From: Spirosoma arboris
GTDB taxonomy: Bacteria > Bacteroidota > Bacteroidia > Cytophagales > Spirosomataceae
Direction: 5' to 3'
Assembly (NCBI RefSeq): GCF_009754945.1
Contig: NZ_WPIN01000009.1
Span: forward strand, 310,001 to 374,000
DNA length: 64,000 nt
The notes beneath the pieces were generated by a model that saw nothing but the letters and a program-made list of their open reading frames with translations, searched no databases and was not told the DNA's origin. The position numbers and the translations under genes are program-made. Positions 43,363-52,665 of this stretch are shown here, one piece after another. Each line of letters starts with the position of its first letter. The first letter of the stretch is position 1.

Positions 43363-44031
43363 CTATTCGCTGCCTAAACCAGGACTTCCCTTTAAGTGTA
43401 AGTCTTTCACCCGACTTCTGACTTTTCGCATGAACGATTTGCCAGGATCGATTTTACTGGTCAGGTAATTGGGGTCGGTTTCTTTCCAGATTGAAGTACC
43501 AATAAAGTCTTTATACTCATAATGGCCAATCAGGTATTCGATTCCTCTGTAGTGACGTTTCAGATAACGAACCAACTGTACATTGGCTTTCATTTGTGCT
43601 TTTGTCAGGTCGTTGTTGCCGATGTTTTCAATGCCAATAGCGCAGTAATTCAAGCCAATACAATGGCGGGCGAAGGTAGTATCGGGGAGTAATCGAAAAA
43701 TAGTACCATCGCGGTCGACCAGAAAAGGAACCGATGTATTTAAGCGGCTAGCTACCTGAAGATCGGGGCGTCCTGGTAATACGACTGGATTAAAGATGTC
43801 GAAAGTTGCCTCAAGAGTTGGAACCGCCGTCCAATGCAGCACAATCATTTTTGGTTTGATATAAGGTTCCTGCTGCTCAATTCCATGTCGTTTCGCTAAA
43901 TATTCGAGCGAAAGTTGTTTACGCTCCTCATCGAAAATAATAGGCTTATCAATAAATCGAAACGTGGGCTTAGCACACGAATTTAAAAGCAGCAGGACAG
44001 CAAGAGTGAGTGTAGGAAGGAGGCATTTCAT
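43363..44031 (-). CDS. Lipoprotein N-acetylmuramoyl-L-alanine amidase (amidase_2)
   Basis: A protein of 222 residues. The lipobox is LLNSC (Cys19), so the enzyme is probably anchored in the membrane. The amidase_2 fold shows MIVLHWTAVPT with the first zinc His, FLVDRDGTIFRLLPD, the second His region ARHCIGLN, AIGIENIGNND with Glu, and YLIGHYEYKD with the third His. It should cleave the bond between N-acetylmuramic acid and L-Ala for cell-wall recycling or remodelling. It is monocistronic or forms an operon with the upstream region only. Confidence 0.88.
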   Translation of the reverse strand: MKCLLPTLTLAVLLLLNSCAKPTFRFIDKPIIFDEERKQLSLEYLAKRHGIEQQEPYIKPKMIVLHWTAVPTLEATFDIFNPVVLPGRPDLQVASRLNTSVPFLVDRDGTIFRLLPDTTFARHCIGLNYCAIGIENIGNNDLTKAQMKANVQLVRYLKRHYRGIEYLIGHYEYKDFIGTSIWKETDPNYLTSKIDPGKSFMRKVRSRVKDLHLKGSPGLGSE

Positions 44032-44295
44032 GGATGGTTGATGATTGTGTTTTTGGCTTTAGGTTAAGGGGGGAGGGTTTCGGCAAAATAAGGGATGAAT
44101 TAGCTTTCTCAGCGTCTGATGTCAAAGCGAGCAACAGTAGGTATTATCTACTAAGTAGCTTTTTACATATATAAGTTTTATATCCAATTTTAAGCATTAT
44201 GGGTGCTCGTGTTAAGTATATTTAACTAATTTTTAATTAAACTTTTTCGATATTGGCCCCCAAGAATTGTTACTTTGTTATGTTTTTACAAGCGA

Positions 44296-45579
44296 ATGAC
44301 GTTAAAAATTGCTTCATATTCTCTGTTGTTTCTTAGTTTGTTCCGTTTGTCTGCTTCGGCTCAGGCTACGTTAACCTTACGGCAGACTCTTCAACAAGTT
44401 CGTACCAATAGTCCAGCGCTTCGAGTAGAACGGCTGAATATCAGCGCAGCGCAGGCAGATCAGACTACCGCTAATTTGCGGCCCAATCCGGTTATCAATA
44501 ACCAGACACTGCTCCAGCTGAAACCCACGCCCGGAGCCGAATCTGTTGGATTATTGAATCAGCAACGACGGCAGTTTTGGTTGCAGGCTACTAAAGAATT
44601 CGATATTTACAACAAGCGTACGTACCGTAATCGATTTGCTGAAGCCAATACAAATCTGGCTGTTCGGAGCGTGGCCGAAACCGAACGGAATGTACTGTTC
44701 GATGCCGCCAATCGATTTCTTGATGCCTGGTATGCCCGAATTCAATTAGCGTTGCTCCAACGTGCGAAAGCAAATGTGGACACACTGGTTCAACTGAATA
44801 AAGTGCGCCTTAAAGATTTGGTCATCACAAGCACCGATCTTACCAGAACACAATTGATTTCGGATCAATATGATATTCAAACGCGTACGGCTCAACAGGA
44901 TTTGAGTAACCGGTTGAATGAATTACGCTTAGTGCTTGGAACAACCGATAGTATCAATGTCGCGATGAACGATTCTATCATTCTGCCGAACTTTACGATC
45001 CCATCCCGATTGTATCCGACGGTGAATGCTTCGGCAGATAGTTTGCTTCGATTGGCCTCTACTACCCGAACGGATGTGCGGGTTGCCGAAGCAAACATCG
45101 AATCGGCCCGCCGTAATGTTGATCTACAGCAAGTATTGGCTAAGCCACGGAACGAAGCTGGGTTGATCTGGAACCCGCAAAATGCTGTTCCCTATGCGGG
45201 TATATTTCTAACGCTTGAACTACCGTTCTATAACCGGAATCAGGGTGAAATTCAGAAGTCACGAGTGTTAGAAGATCAGGCGGGTCAGGCGGCTGCGCTG
45301 GTGCAGGCCCGAATCCGGTCGGAAGTTGAAACGGCTTACCAATCGTTCATGATCAGTCGCCAGAATATTGACCGCTATGCTGACATCCGGCGCGATGCTG
45401 ATCGTGTGCTGGCGTCTGTGCGCTATGCTTACCTACGCGGAGCCACTACGCTGATCGACTTACTACAAGCCCAGACCTCCTGGTTCGATACGCAAACGGC
45501 TTATTACCAGACTCTATATACCTACCGTCAAAACTACGTTCGGCTGCTGTATGCAACCGGGCAGATCAACCAGTACTAA
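44296..45579 (+). CDS. TolC-family outer-membrane channel, CzcC/CusC-like
   Basis: About 427 residues from the ATG MTLKIASYSLLF; a TTG start at 44275 is also in frame. A signal peptide is followed by the outer-membrane efflux protein fold with long helices (LTLRQTLQQVRTNSPALRVE, and the second-half repeat SRVLEDQAGQAAALVQARIR) that form the periplasmic tunnel. It is the outer part of a tripartite heavy-metal exporter. The MFP gene begins two bases after the stop and the RND pump follows, so the order is C-B-A. A leader with a T-rich stretch and a near -7 box (TTACTTTG) lies just before. Confidence 0.92.
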   Translation: MTLKIASYSLLFLSLFRLSASAQATLTLRQTLQQVRTNSPALRVERLNISAAQADQTTANLRPNPVINNQTLLQLKPTPGAESVGLLNQQRRQFWLQATKEFDIYNKRTYRNRFAEANTNLAVRSVAETERNVLFDAANRFLDAWYARIQLALLQRAKANVDTLVQLNKVRLKDLVITSTDLTRTQLISDQYDIQTRTAQQDLSNRLNELRLVLGTTDSINVAMNDSIILPNFTIPSRLYPTVNASADSLLRLASTTRTDVRVAEANIESARRNVDLQQVLAKPRNEAGLIWNPQNAVPYAGIFLTLELPFYNRNQGEIQKSRVLEDQAGQAAALVQARIRSEVETAYQSFMISRQNIDRYADIRRDADRVLASVRYAYLRGATTLIDLLQAQTSWFDTQTAYYQTLYTYRQNYVRLLYATGQINQY

Positions 45580-45581
45580 AC

Positions 45582-46541
45582 ATGAATCTTCGTCTTATAT
45601 TAATTGGGCTGGCGTTTCTGGCAATGGCTTGTCACGAGAAACCCAAACCGGCAGTCAAATCAATACCGCGCCCGACAATAAGCACCGATGGTAGCCGGAT
45701 TACGTTTCCTGACTCAGTGATGATGCGCTCGTTTACAACGCAGCCCGCCCGTTTGGCCACTATTCGTACTGATTTTTCGGCACCGGGCCATGTCGCGGCT
45801 ATGGTGGTACGTTCAGTTGAAACACCCTCAGAGCGACTGGTGCTGTTCGATGATCCTGGCTTATCAGATAACTACACCGCTATCTTGCAGCATAGAAATA
45901 ATATTCAAACCCAGAAGGGTAACCTGGACCGGGTAAAAGATTTACAGGCTCACGGGGCAGCGTCGGGCAAAGAGGTTATCGAGGCTCAAACCCAATTGGC
46001 CAATGAAGAAGCGGCCATCATTTCAGACGAGGCTACGCTGAAACTTGCCGGATTCGACCCCAAAGCCTTGCGTCTTGCCCGTCCAAACACAATTTTGGTC
46101 GTCTGCGAAATACCCGAAAATCAGTTTGGCAGTATTCGGCAGGGTTTGGTTTGTTCGCTCAATTTTACGGCCTTTCCCAACGAACGATTTGTCGGTAGAA
46201 TCGACAATGTGAACGATTACGTAGATAATACCACCCGCCAGATTAAACTTCGTATTTCGGTTGCCAACCCAGATGGTCGACTCAAAGCAGGCATGTTTGC
46301 AACGGTGGAATTTGGGGTTACGGAAGGAAAGTTCATGACAGCCTCGCGCGATGCTGTTGTAACTGTGCAGGGGCGAGATTACGTCTTTGTACAAACGGGT
46401 CCGCAAGCCATAGAACGTCGGGCTGTGCAGCTTGGTCAACAGCGGGATGATCGCGTAGTTGTGCAAGGTGGTTTAAAAGAAAATGATCGGGTTGTAATTG
46501 CTAATGTGTTGCAATTGAAGGGATTAAGTTTTGGGTATTGA
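45582..46541 (+). CDS. Periplasmic adaptor (MFP) of a heavy-metal efflux system, CzcB/CusB-like
   Basis: A protein of 319 residues. The lipobox LAMAC (Cys17) shows it is a lipoprotein. It has a hairpin with coiled-coil helices (NNIQTQKGNLDRVKDLQAHG then KEVIEAQTQLANEEAAIISD) and flanking beta-barrel parts (LRISVANPDGRLKAGMFATV). This is the shape of CusB-type adaptors that link the RND pump to the outer-membrane channel. The upstream stop and this start are separated by two bases, so translation is likely coupled. Confidence 0.92.
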   Translation: MNLRLILIGLAFLAMACHEKPKPAVKSIPRPTISTDGSRITFPDSVMMRSFTTQPARLATIRTDFSAPGHVAAMVVRSVETPSERLVLFDDPGLSDNYTAILQHRNNIQTQKGNLDRVKDLQAHGAASGKEVIEAQTQLANEEAAIISDEATLKLAGFDPKALRLARPNTILVVCEIPENQFGSIRQGLVCSLNFTAFPNERFVGRIDNVNDYVDNTTRQIKLRISVANPDGRLKAGMFATVEFGVTEGKFMTASRDAVVTVQGRDYVFVQTGPQAIERRAVQLGQQRDDRVVVQGGLKENDRVVIANVLQLKGLSFGY

Positions 46542-46616
46542 TGGATGGGCTAAGCTTTTGCTGGCCCCGGTTCCTACTGTTAATAGCCAGATAATAGCTT
46601 AGTTCAGACGAAATAG

Positions 46617-49600
46617 ATGATTCAGAAACTAATAACATTTTCCCTTAAAAATCGCTGGATCGTAGTCGGATTGGCTGTGGCAGTGATGGGCTTAGGGCTG
46701 TGGTGCTTCAAACTGCTGAAGATTGAAGCCTACCCAGATATTGCCGATACCAACGTTATCGTCATTGCTAAATATGATGGGCGGGCGGCTGAGGAAGTCG
46801 AGCAACAGGTTACGATACCCATTGAACGGGTACTCAATAGTGTACCGCACGTAACGGACCGTCGATCAAGGACTATTTTCGGTTTGTCGGTGGTGCAGCT
46901 GAATTTCGATGAAACTGTAACGGATTATTTTGCCCGGCAACAGGTTATTGAACGGCTTACGGGTGCGCAACTGCCTGATGGCGTTTCGCCCGAGTTGGCT
47001 CCTCTTACAACGGCGGTGGGGGAGATTTACCGGTACGTAATCGAAGCGCCGTCGAGCATGACGCCCATGCAACTGCGTGATTTGCAGGATTGGGTCATTA
47101 TTCCACAATTACTACAAGTACCGGGTCTGGCTGATGTAACAACGTTTGGAGGCCCAATTAAGCAATTTCAGGTAATTCCGGACCCAGCGAAGCTACGGAA
47201 ATATGACCTGACCTTGCAGGATGTGATCGAGGCTGTTCAAAAAAATAACCAGAATACAGGTGGTAACGTTATTTCGCGGGGTGGCCAGGGGTTTGCTGTT
47301 CGGGGGTTGGGTGCACTCAAAACACCTGACGATGTGCAACACATCGTTCTAAAAGCTAACGAAGGAGTACCCGTATTACTGCGCGATGTCGCCAGCGTTG
47401 AAATCAATCCACCATCGCCATCTGGTATTTTAGGGTATCGGATTCCTGATGAGCATTTGGATGTAATTGGCGCAACGGAAGGAATTGTCCTGCTGCGTCG
47501 GGGTGAAAATCCGAGTGAAGTCCTGGAATTGCTGAAAGAGAAAATAGCCGATCTCGAAGCGCGTGAATTACCTAAAGGCGTGCATTTGCGGATTCTTTAT
47601 GATCGAGGCTTTCTGATCAATCATTCGCTCGAAACGGTTGCGCACACACTCATTGAGGGAATCTCTATTGTAGCCATTCTGCTCGTATTGTTTTTGGGTA
47701 GTTTACGAGCAGCTCTAGTCGTTACGGTTACGATTCCATTCTCATTACTATTTGCCTTCATTCTAATGAAGCTGGTCGGGATTCCGGCTAACCTGCTCTC
47801 ACTGGGGGCTATTGATTTCGGGATTATTGTAGACGGTGCCAGCGTCATGGCCGAGCACCTCATTCGACGGTATCGAGCCTCCGGACCCGCCGACCGGAAT
47901 CAGGGCATCATAAATGTCACGGCCCGTTCGGCGGGCGAAGTAGCGCGGGAGATTTTCTTTTCCGTTACCATCATTATTCTGGCATACATGCCTATTTTAT
48001 TGATGCAGCGTGTTGAGGGAAAGCTATTTAGTCCAATGGCCCTAACCTTATCATTTGCCGTAATTGGTTCGCTAATCTGCGCCTTAACCGTTATTCCGGT
48101 GCTGATCTCGTTTGCCTTTCGTAAGGTACTTGCGCCTGATGGGAAGCCGCTTAAAGAACATAAAAACTTTTTGCTTTCGCCTTTAGAACGAGGCTATCAA
48201 TGGCTCCTCAAGTCTACCTTAATGAAGGTGCCTGGAATGGTAGTCGGCGTTGGAATGGCGATTGTACTAGTCATGATTGGCTTCGGTGTAAAACTCGGTA
48301 CTGAGTTTTTGCCCGAACTTGACGAAGGGTCTATCTTCATGCGGGCATTTATGCCATCGGGTATAACGATTCAGGAAAACGCCAAGATCTCCCCCAAAAT
48401 TCGAGATATTATTAGTGAATATAAACCCGTCAGTTTTGTCATTACGCAGGCAGGTCGGAACGACGATGGTACCGACCCATTTCCAACTGACCGAACTGAA
48501 ATCCTGATCGGTTTGAAAGACTATAGTACCTGGTCGGATACGATTTCGAAGAAAGAAATTGTACGGTCGATGCAGAGTAAATTGCAGGAGGCATTTCCAG
48601 GAGCTTTCTTCTCGTCGGGCCAGCCCATTATTGACCAGGTAATGGAAATTGTTACAGGTAGCGCTGCTGATTTGGCTATTTCTGTCGTCGGCAATGACCT
48701 AACCCTGATGCGAACCAAGGCCGACAGTATTGCCGCTTTAGTGAAGGGCATGAATGGGGCTGTATCCGTAAATATTGAGCAGGAAGGCCCTCAGGATCAA
48801 TTAGCTATCAAAATTAATCGTCCTGCTGCTGCTCGGTACGGTATCAATGTGGCCGAAATCGAAAATATGATCGAAGCGGCTATTGGTGGGAAAGCCATTG
48901 GTTCCATCTACGACGAAGCCAAACGCTACGACATTGTTGTACGATTTACCCCCGAAAGCCGGGGCAGTATTGATGCCATTCGTCTTCTCCAGGTTCCTTC
49001 GGCAACGGGTGCATTGATTCCAATGAGTGAACTGGCCGACATTCGCTACGTACAAGGGCAGACGAATATTTACCGCATTAACGGTAAGCGGATGGTCACG
49101 GTTCGAACCAATATTCGTGGTCGCGACCAGGGCGGTTTCGTGAAAGAAATCAGTCAAAAAGTGCGCGAACACGTTAAAATTCCAGAAGGCTACAGCGTTA
49201 TCTACGGCGGACAGTACGAAAATCTAGAACGTGCAGGAGGTCAGTTAATTATCTCCATTCCCCTGACCATTGTGGTTGTATTTCTCTTCCTGTTTATGCT
49301 TTACGGAAACGTCCGCGACACGCTGCTAACGCTAACCTGTCTGCTGTTTGCATTAGGAGGAGGCATTGGTGCCTTGCTATTGCGGGGGTACAACTTCAAT
49401 GTCTCGGCTGGAGTTGGCTTCGTGTCGATTTTCGGGATTTCGGTAATGGCGGGTGTCTTGCTGGTATCTGCGTTGAACCGCAACCTGATCAATAACCCGA
49501 AGTCATTGCTGGAGATTACCATTGAAACGGCTCAGGAGCAGTTTCGCGCCATAATGGCCATTATGGTCGTTGCAATTATTGGTCTCGTACCGGCGGCTAT

Positions 49601-49799
49601 TTCGAGTGGGATCGGTTCCGATGTACAGCGCCCACTGGCTACGGTAATTATTGGCGGCCTAACGACAACGCTGTTTTTTGCCCCACTGATTATTCCTCCT
49701 CTGTTTTATATCGTTAACCGTCGTCGCCCGCGCCCAACGCCACTAGATTCAACTGGCCATCACATACCCGAACCGATTGAGGAAGGAACGGAGATTTGA
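46617..49799 (+). CDS. CzcA/CusA-family heavy-metal efflux RND transporter
   Basis: An inner-membrane pump of 1,060 residues, the usual length for the HME-RND group. It begins MIQKLITFSLKNRWIVVGLA and has twelve membrane segments and two large periplasmic loops. The proton-relay motif AIDFGIIVDGASVMAEH places Asp400, Asp406 and Glu413 as in CzcA (Co/Zn/Cd), which points to divalent cations rather than Cu(I). Later motifs are TEFLPELDEGSIFMRA and SVIYGGQYENLERAGGQL. It completes the C-B-A operon; no sensor, regulator or P-type ATPase gene adjoins. The metal is inferred from the motif only. Confidence 0.94.
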   Translation: MIQKLITFSLKNRWIVVGLAVAVMGLGLWCFKLLKIEAYPDIADTNVIVIAKYDGRAAEEVEQQVTIPIERVLNSVPHVTDRRSRTIFGLSVVQLNFDETVTDYFARQQVIERLTGAQLPDGVSPELAPLTTAVGEIYRYVIEAPSSMTPMQLRDLQDWVIIPQLLQVPGLADVTTFGGPIKQFQVIPDPAKLRKYDLTLQDVIEAVQKNNQNTGGNVISRGGQGFAVRGLGALKTPDDVQHIVLKANEGVPVLLRDVASVEINPPSPSGILGYRIPDEHLDVIGATEGIVLLRRGENPSEVLELLKEKIADLEARELPKGVHLRILYDRGFLINHSLETVAHTLIEGISIVAILLVLFLGSLRAALVVTVTIPFSLLFAFILMKLVGIPANLLSLGAIDFGIIVDGASVMAEHLIRRYRASGPADRNQGIINVTARSAGEVAREIFFSVTIIILAYMPILLMQRVEGKLFSPMALTLSFAVIGSLICALTVIPVLISFAFRKVLAPDGKPLKEHKNFLLSPLERGYQWLLKSTLMKVPGMVVGVGMAIVLVMIGFGVKLGTEFLPELDEGSIFMRAFMPSGITIQENAKISPKIRDIISEYKPVSFVITQAGRNDDGTDPFPTDRTEILIGLKDYSTWSDTISKKEIVRSMQSKLQEAFPGAFFSSGQPIIDQVMEIVTGSAADLAISVVGNDLTLMRTKADSIAALVKGMNGAVSVNIEQEGPQDQLAIKINRPAAARYGINVAEIENMIEAAIGGKAIGSIYDEAKRYDIVVRFTPESRGSIDAIRLLQVPSATGALIPMSELADIRYVQGQTNIYRINGKRMVTVRTNIRGRDQGGFVKEISQKVREHVKIPEGYSVIYGGQYENLERAGGQLIISIPLTIVVVFLFLFMLYGNVRDTLLTLTCLLFALGGGIGALLLRGYNFNVSAGVGFVSIFGISVMAGVLLVSALNRNLINNPKSLLEITIETAQEQFRAIMAIMVVAIIGLVPAAISSGIGSDVQRPLATVIIGGLTTTLFFAPLIIPPLFYIVNRRRPRPTPLDSTGHHIPEPIEEGTEI

Positions 49800-49811
49800 G
49801 ATTGAGAGATA

Positions 49812-49896
49812 ATGGAACTCAGATGACGCTGATTTAGTAGATTAACACTGATTCTATCCGCGAAAATCTGCTAAATGAGCGTCATCTGCGCTCCAT
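49812..49896. repeat. Long intergenic hairpin of GAT-phased units (copy D type)
   Basis: Arms 49812-49843 and 49865-49896 match at 28 of 32 positions. The left arm has GAT units spaced about 9 bases (GATGACGCT, GATTTAGTA, GATT). It lies between the RND pump gene and the convergent pseudouridine synthase gene, 12 bases after one stop codon and nine bases before the other. Confidence 0.75.
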
Positions 49897-49905
49897 TTAT
49901 ACTTT

Positions 49906-50628
49906 TCAGGCAAACTTCTCTAACTGCTTTACCAGAACGCCAAAGTCTTTGGGGTAGGGGGCTACGAATGTTTGTTCCTCACCATCCAGCAACGTAAACG
50001 TCAGCGAATAAGCATGAAGGGCAACGCGCTGAATTAGAGGAAGTTCTTCAGTACCTTCCTTTAAATTGAATTTACGCTTCACTTCTGATAGATAGACGGG
50101 CTTCCCGCCATAAGTCGCATCATTGACGATGGGCGCTTTCAGGCACATTAAATGCACGCGAATCTGGTGCATTCGCCCCGTGACGGGCATACACTCCACT
50201 AATGTCGTTGTTCGATAAGCTTCTAGCGTATTGAAAATCGTTTCGGCAACTTTTCCCTTTTCACGATCAATTCGAACAGCTGTGCCGTCTTTAATCGGTG
50301 AAATAGGCAGATATACTGAAATACCCTCGAAGTTATGTACGCCATTCGTTACAGCATGATACCGCTTTGTGACTTCGCGGTGCTCAAATTGCATAGCCAG
50401 ATGCCGGTAAGCGTCTGGATTTTTGGCAATCGCTAAAATACCCGATGTTTCTTTATCTAAGCGATGGCCAAGCTGAGCATCAGCATTATACGCTTTAGCC
50501 ATGCGTATAATGCTTTGTCCAGTTCGGTCGGGCGTACGCTCATCAAGTGATGCAACATGGGGCGGCTTATTGATCAGGATATAATCCTCATTTTCGAAAA
50601 CAATGAGGTCTTCAAAATTTAGTTTCAC
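49906..50628 (-). CDS. RluA-family pseudouridine synthase
   Basis: A protein of 240 residues. The catalytic motif is GHRLDKETSGILAIAKN, with the Asp attacking the target uridine. Motif II is LINKPPHVASLDERT and the C-terminal motif GRMHQIRVHLM binds the RNA. It changes uridines to pseudouridine in rRNA or tRNA. No S4 domain precedes the catalytic domain, which begins near residue 10, so it resembles RluA or TruC rather than RluD. The position is unknown. It is monocistronic. Confidence 0.93.
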   Translation of the reverse strand: MKLNFEDLIVFENEDYILINKPPHVASLDERTPDRTGQSIIRMAKAYNADAQLGHRLDKETSGILAIAKNPDAYRHLAMQFEHREVTKRYHAVTNGVHNFEGISVYLPISPIKDGTAVRIDREKGKVAETIFNTLEAYRTTTLVECMPVTGRMHQIRVHLMCLKAPIVNDATYGGKPVYLSEVKRKFNLKEGTEELPLIQRVALHAYSLTFTLLDGEEQTFVAPYPKDFGVLVKQLEKFA

Positions 50629-50720
50629 GTGTGATAAGTTACTAAGTTGGTACGTTAGTAAGTATTGGTCAATGCGTCAGCCATTTACTGACTTATTACT
50701 TACTAACTATAATCAAACAC

Positions 50721-50750
50721 AAAAAGCCTCCTCCTTACCGGAAGAGGCTT
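50721..50750 (-). terminator. rpmB terminator
   Basis: On the minus strand AAGCCTCTTCC pairs with GGAGGAGGCTT (one mismatch), followed by TTTTT, 22 bases after the rpmB stop. Confidence 0.8.
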
Positions 50751-50771
50751 GATGAACTATCTAACGAAAAA

Positions 50772-51011
50772 TTACAGCGTCAGCGTACCGCGCTCGTAAG
50801 CCTTCTGAAGCGTAGCTTCCAGACCGTTTTTGTTGATGGTTTTAATGGCCGATGTAGCCACTTTCAACGTAATCCATTCGCCGGTTGATTCAACGAAGAA
50901 CCGCTTCTTTTGCAGGTTCGGGAAGAATTTACGTTTGGTTTTATTATTAGCGTGAGAAACGTTGTTCCCCGTGCGTGTGCGCTTTCCTGTGATTTGACAA
51001 ACTCTGGCCAT
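50772..51011 (-). CDS. rpmB: 50S ribosomal protein L28
   Basis: A protein of 79 residues. The start MARVCQITGKRTRTGNNVSH and NKTKRKFFPNLQ are the family signature. The C-terminal part has KVATSAIKTINKNGLEATLQ. L28 is a structural protein of the large subunit at the exit-side surface. No CxxC zinc motif is seen. It is monocistronic with its own promoter (51040-51070) and terminator. The rpmG gene that follows L28 in many genomes is not here. Confidence 0.97.
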   Translation of the reverse strand: MARVCQITGKRTRTGNNVSHANNKTKRKFFPNLQKKRFFVESTGEWITLKVATSAIKTINKNGLEATLQKAYERGTLTL

Positions 51012-51039
51012 TACCGTACTCGTTTTCCGTATGAGGGCG

Positions 51040-51070
51040 CAAAATTCGCTAAATAATTCATAATCTGCAA
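51040..51070 (-). promoter_or_regulatory. rpmB promoter
   Basis: On the minus strand TTG (51068-51070), 20 bases, then GAATTTTG (51040-51047), one mismatch from TAnnTTTG. The start would fall near 51033, about 22 bases before the ATG. Confidence 0.55.
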
Positions 51071-51077
51071 GTCGTTC

Positions 51078-51242
51078 CTACTTTTTTTTGAATCCATAGG
51101 GACAATGACGGCATCCATTCTGACAACAATGCCCCCGTTTAAGATGATATTTAGCAGTAAAAACTACATATCCTTCGGGCGTATAGTAATAGTCATCATC
51201 CGCTAACCCGGGGATTTTTTTCCTTGGCGGTTGAGATTGCAT
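51078..51242 (-). CDS. DUF5522 small cysteine-rich protein
   Basis: About 54 residues from the ATG MQSQPPRKKIPGL. It contains YYYTPEGYVVFTAKYHLKRG and then a cysteine cluster CCQNGCRHCPYGF with four cysteines, as in the DUF5522 family of Bacteroidota. The cluster suggests a bound metal or iron-sulfur site, which is unproven. It is divergent from rocD with an 87-base gap, which may hold both promoters. The extended reading from 51284 would run into the rocD leader and is less likely. Confidence 0.8.
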   Translation of the reverse strand: MQSQPPRKKIPGLADDDYYYTPEGYVVFTAKYHLKRGHCCQNGCRHCPYGFKKK

Positions 51243-51329
51243 GGTTTTGGGCGTCTGTCGAAGAAACTGTATTTTTGGAAACAAACGGTCGGCCTGGCTG
51301 ATTGGTTGCAGATTTTAACCGCTTTTATT

Positions 51330-52583
51330 ATGATAATCGAACCAACAAAGTCTATCTCCGCTGCTGATAAGGCAATGGAGTTGGAATGGCATTACGGTGC
51401 CCACAATTATCATCCCATTCCGGCGGTATTAACCCGGGGCGAAGGCGTCTTCGTTTGGGATGTAGATAATAAACGATATTTTGACTTCCTATCGGCTTAT
51501 AGTGCTGTAAGTCAAGGCCATTGCCATCCGCGTATTATTAATGCGATGATCCAGCAAGCCCAACGGTTAACCTTGACGTCACGAGCTTTCTATAATGACA
51601 AAACTGGCCTCTGCGAAAAATTCCTCTGCGAATACTTCGGTTTCGACAAAGCCTTACTTATGAACTCGGGTGCCGAAGGGGGTGAAACAGCATTGAAGTT
51701 GACTCGAAAATGGGCGTATAAAGTTAAAGGGATTCCGCAAAATCAGGCTAAAGTGGTGTTTGCCGCCGGAAACTTCTGGGGCCGGACGCTGGCGGCTATT
51801 TCGTCGTCAACAGACTCAAGCAGCACCAATGATTTCGGGCCTTTACTGCCGGGTTATATTGTTATTCCCTATGACGACCTCAATGCACTGGAAGATACGT
51901 TCAAAAGCGATCCGAATATTGCCGGTTTTATGGTTGAACCAATCCAGGGCGAAGCGGGCGTAGTAGTGCCACATGAAGGCTACCTGCGGGGTGTGCGTGA
52001 TTTATGCACGAAATACAACATCTTGTTCATTGCCGACGAAGTACAGACAGGAATCGGACGTACAGGCAAGCGCATTGCCTGCGATCATGAAGGTGTCAAA
52101 CCGGACTTGCTCGTATTAGGCAAAGCGCTCTCAGGGGGAACGATGCCCGTATCGGCAGTGCTGACGTCCGATGAAGTAATGTTGACTATTAAGCCTGGTG
52201 AACATGGTTCAACGTATGGAGGAAATCCGTTAGCCTGTGCCGTGACAATGGAGGCACTTCAGGTAGTCGATGATGAGAAGTTGACCGAAAACGCGGCTGC
52301 CATGGGCGAAATTTTCCGTGCGCGGATGACGGCATTAATTCAGGAAACAGATCTCGTAAAATCAGTGCGGGGTAAAGGATTGCTCAACGCCATTGTCATT
52401 ACGGAGCGCCCTGACCTAGGCGATGAAACAGCCTGGGAAATTTGCCTGAAACTAAAAGATAATGGCTTACTAACAAAGCCAACTCACGGCGATAAAATCC
52501 GCTTTGCTCCACCACTAGTGATCAATGAAGAGCAAATGCACGAAGCCTGCGACGTGATTGAGAAGACAATTCTGGCGTTTTAA
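51330..52583 (+). CDS. rocD: Ornithine--oxo-acid aminotransferase
   Basis: About 417 residues, a fold-type I class III aminotransferase. Motifs are MELEWHYGAHNYHPIPAVL at the N-terminus, the PLP phosphate site MNSGAEGGETALKLTRKW, the Asp in FIADEVQTGIGRTGKR, the Schiff-base Lys in LVLGKALSGGTMPVSAV and GSTYGGNPLAC. The first half matches ornithine delta-aminotransferase, which moves the delta-amino group of ornithine to 2-oxoglutarate and links arginine breakdown to proline and glutamate. A TTG start 33 codons upstream is less likely. A hairpin ending in TTTT overlaps the stop. Confidence 0.94.
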   Translation: MIIEPTKSISAADKAMELEWHYGAHNYHPIPAVLTRGEGVFVWDVDNKRYFDFLSAYSAVSQGHCHPRIINAMIQQAQRLTLTSRAFYNDKTGLCEKFLCEYFGFDKALLMNSGAEGGETALKLTRKWAYKVKGIPQNQAKVVFAAGNFWGRTLAAISSSTDSSSTNDFGPLLPGYIVIPYDDLNALEDTFKSDPNIAGFMVEPIQGEAGVVVPHEGYLRGVRDLCTKYNILFIADEVQTGIGRTGKRIACDHEGVKPDLLVLGKALSGGTMPVSAVLTSDEVMLTIKPGEHGSTYGGNPLACAVTMEALQVVDDEKLTENAAAMGEIFRARMTALIQETDLVKSVRGKGLLNAIVITERPDLGDETAWEICLKLKDNGLLTKPTHGDKIRFAPPLVINEEQMHEACDVIEKTILAF

Positions 52584-52627
52584 ACTAGCTGTTCCTTTTC
52601 TACGTGCAGAAAAGGAACAGCTAGTTT
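52582..52627 (+). terminator. rocD terminator
   Basis: A 20-bp stem AAACTAGCTGTTCCTTTTCT with its complement, 6-base loop and TTTT after. It overlaps the rocD stop codon by two bases. Confidence 0.88.
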
Positions 52628-52665
52628 TGTGTATTTTAATTCAATTGTTGATTACATTTGCCCGT

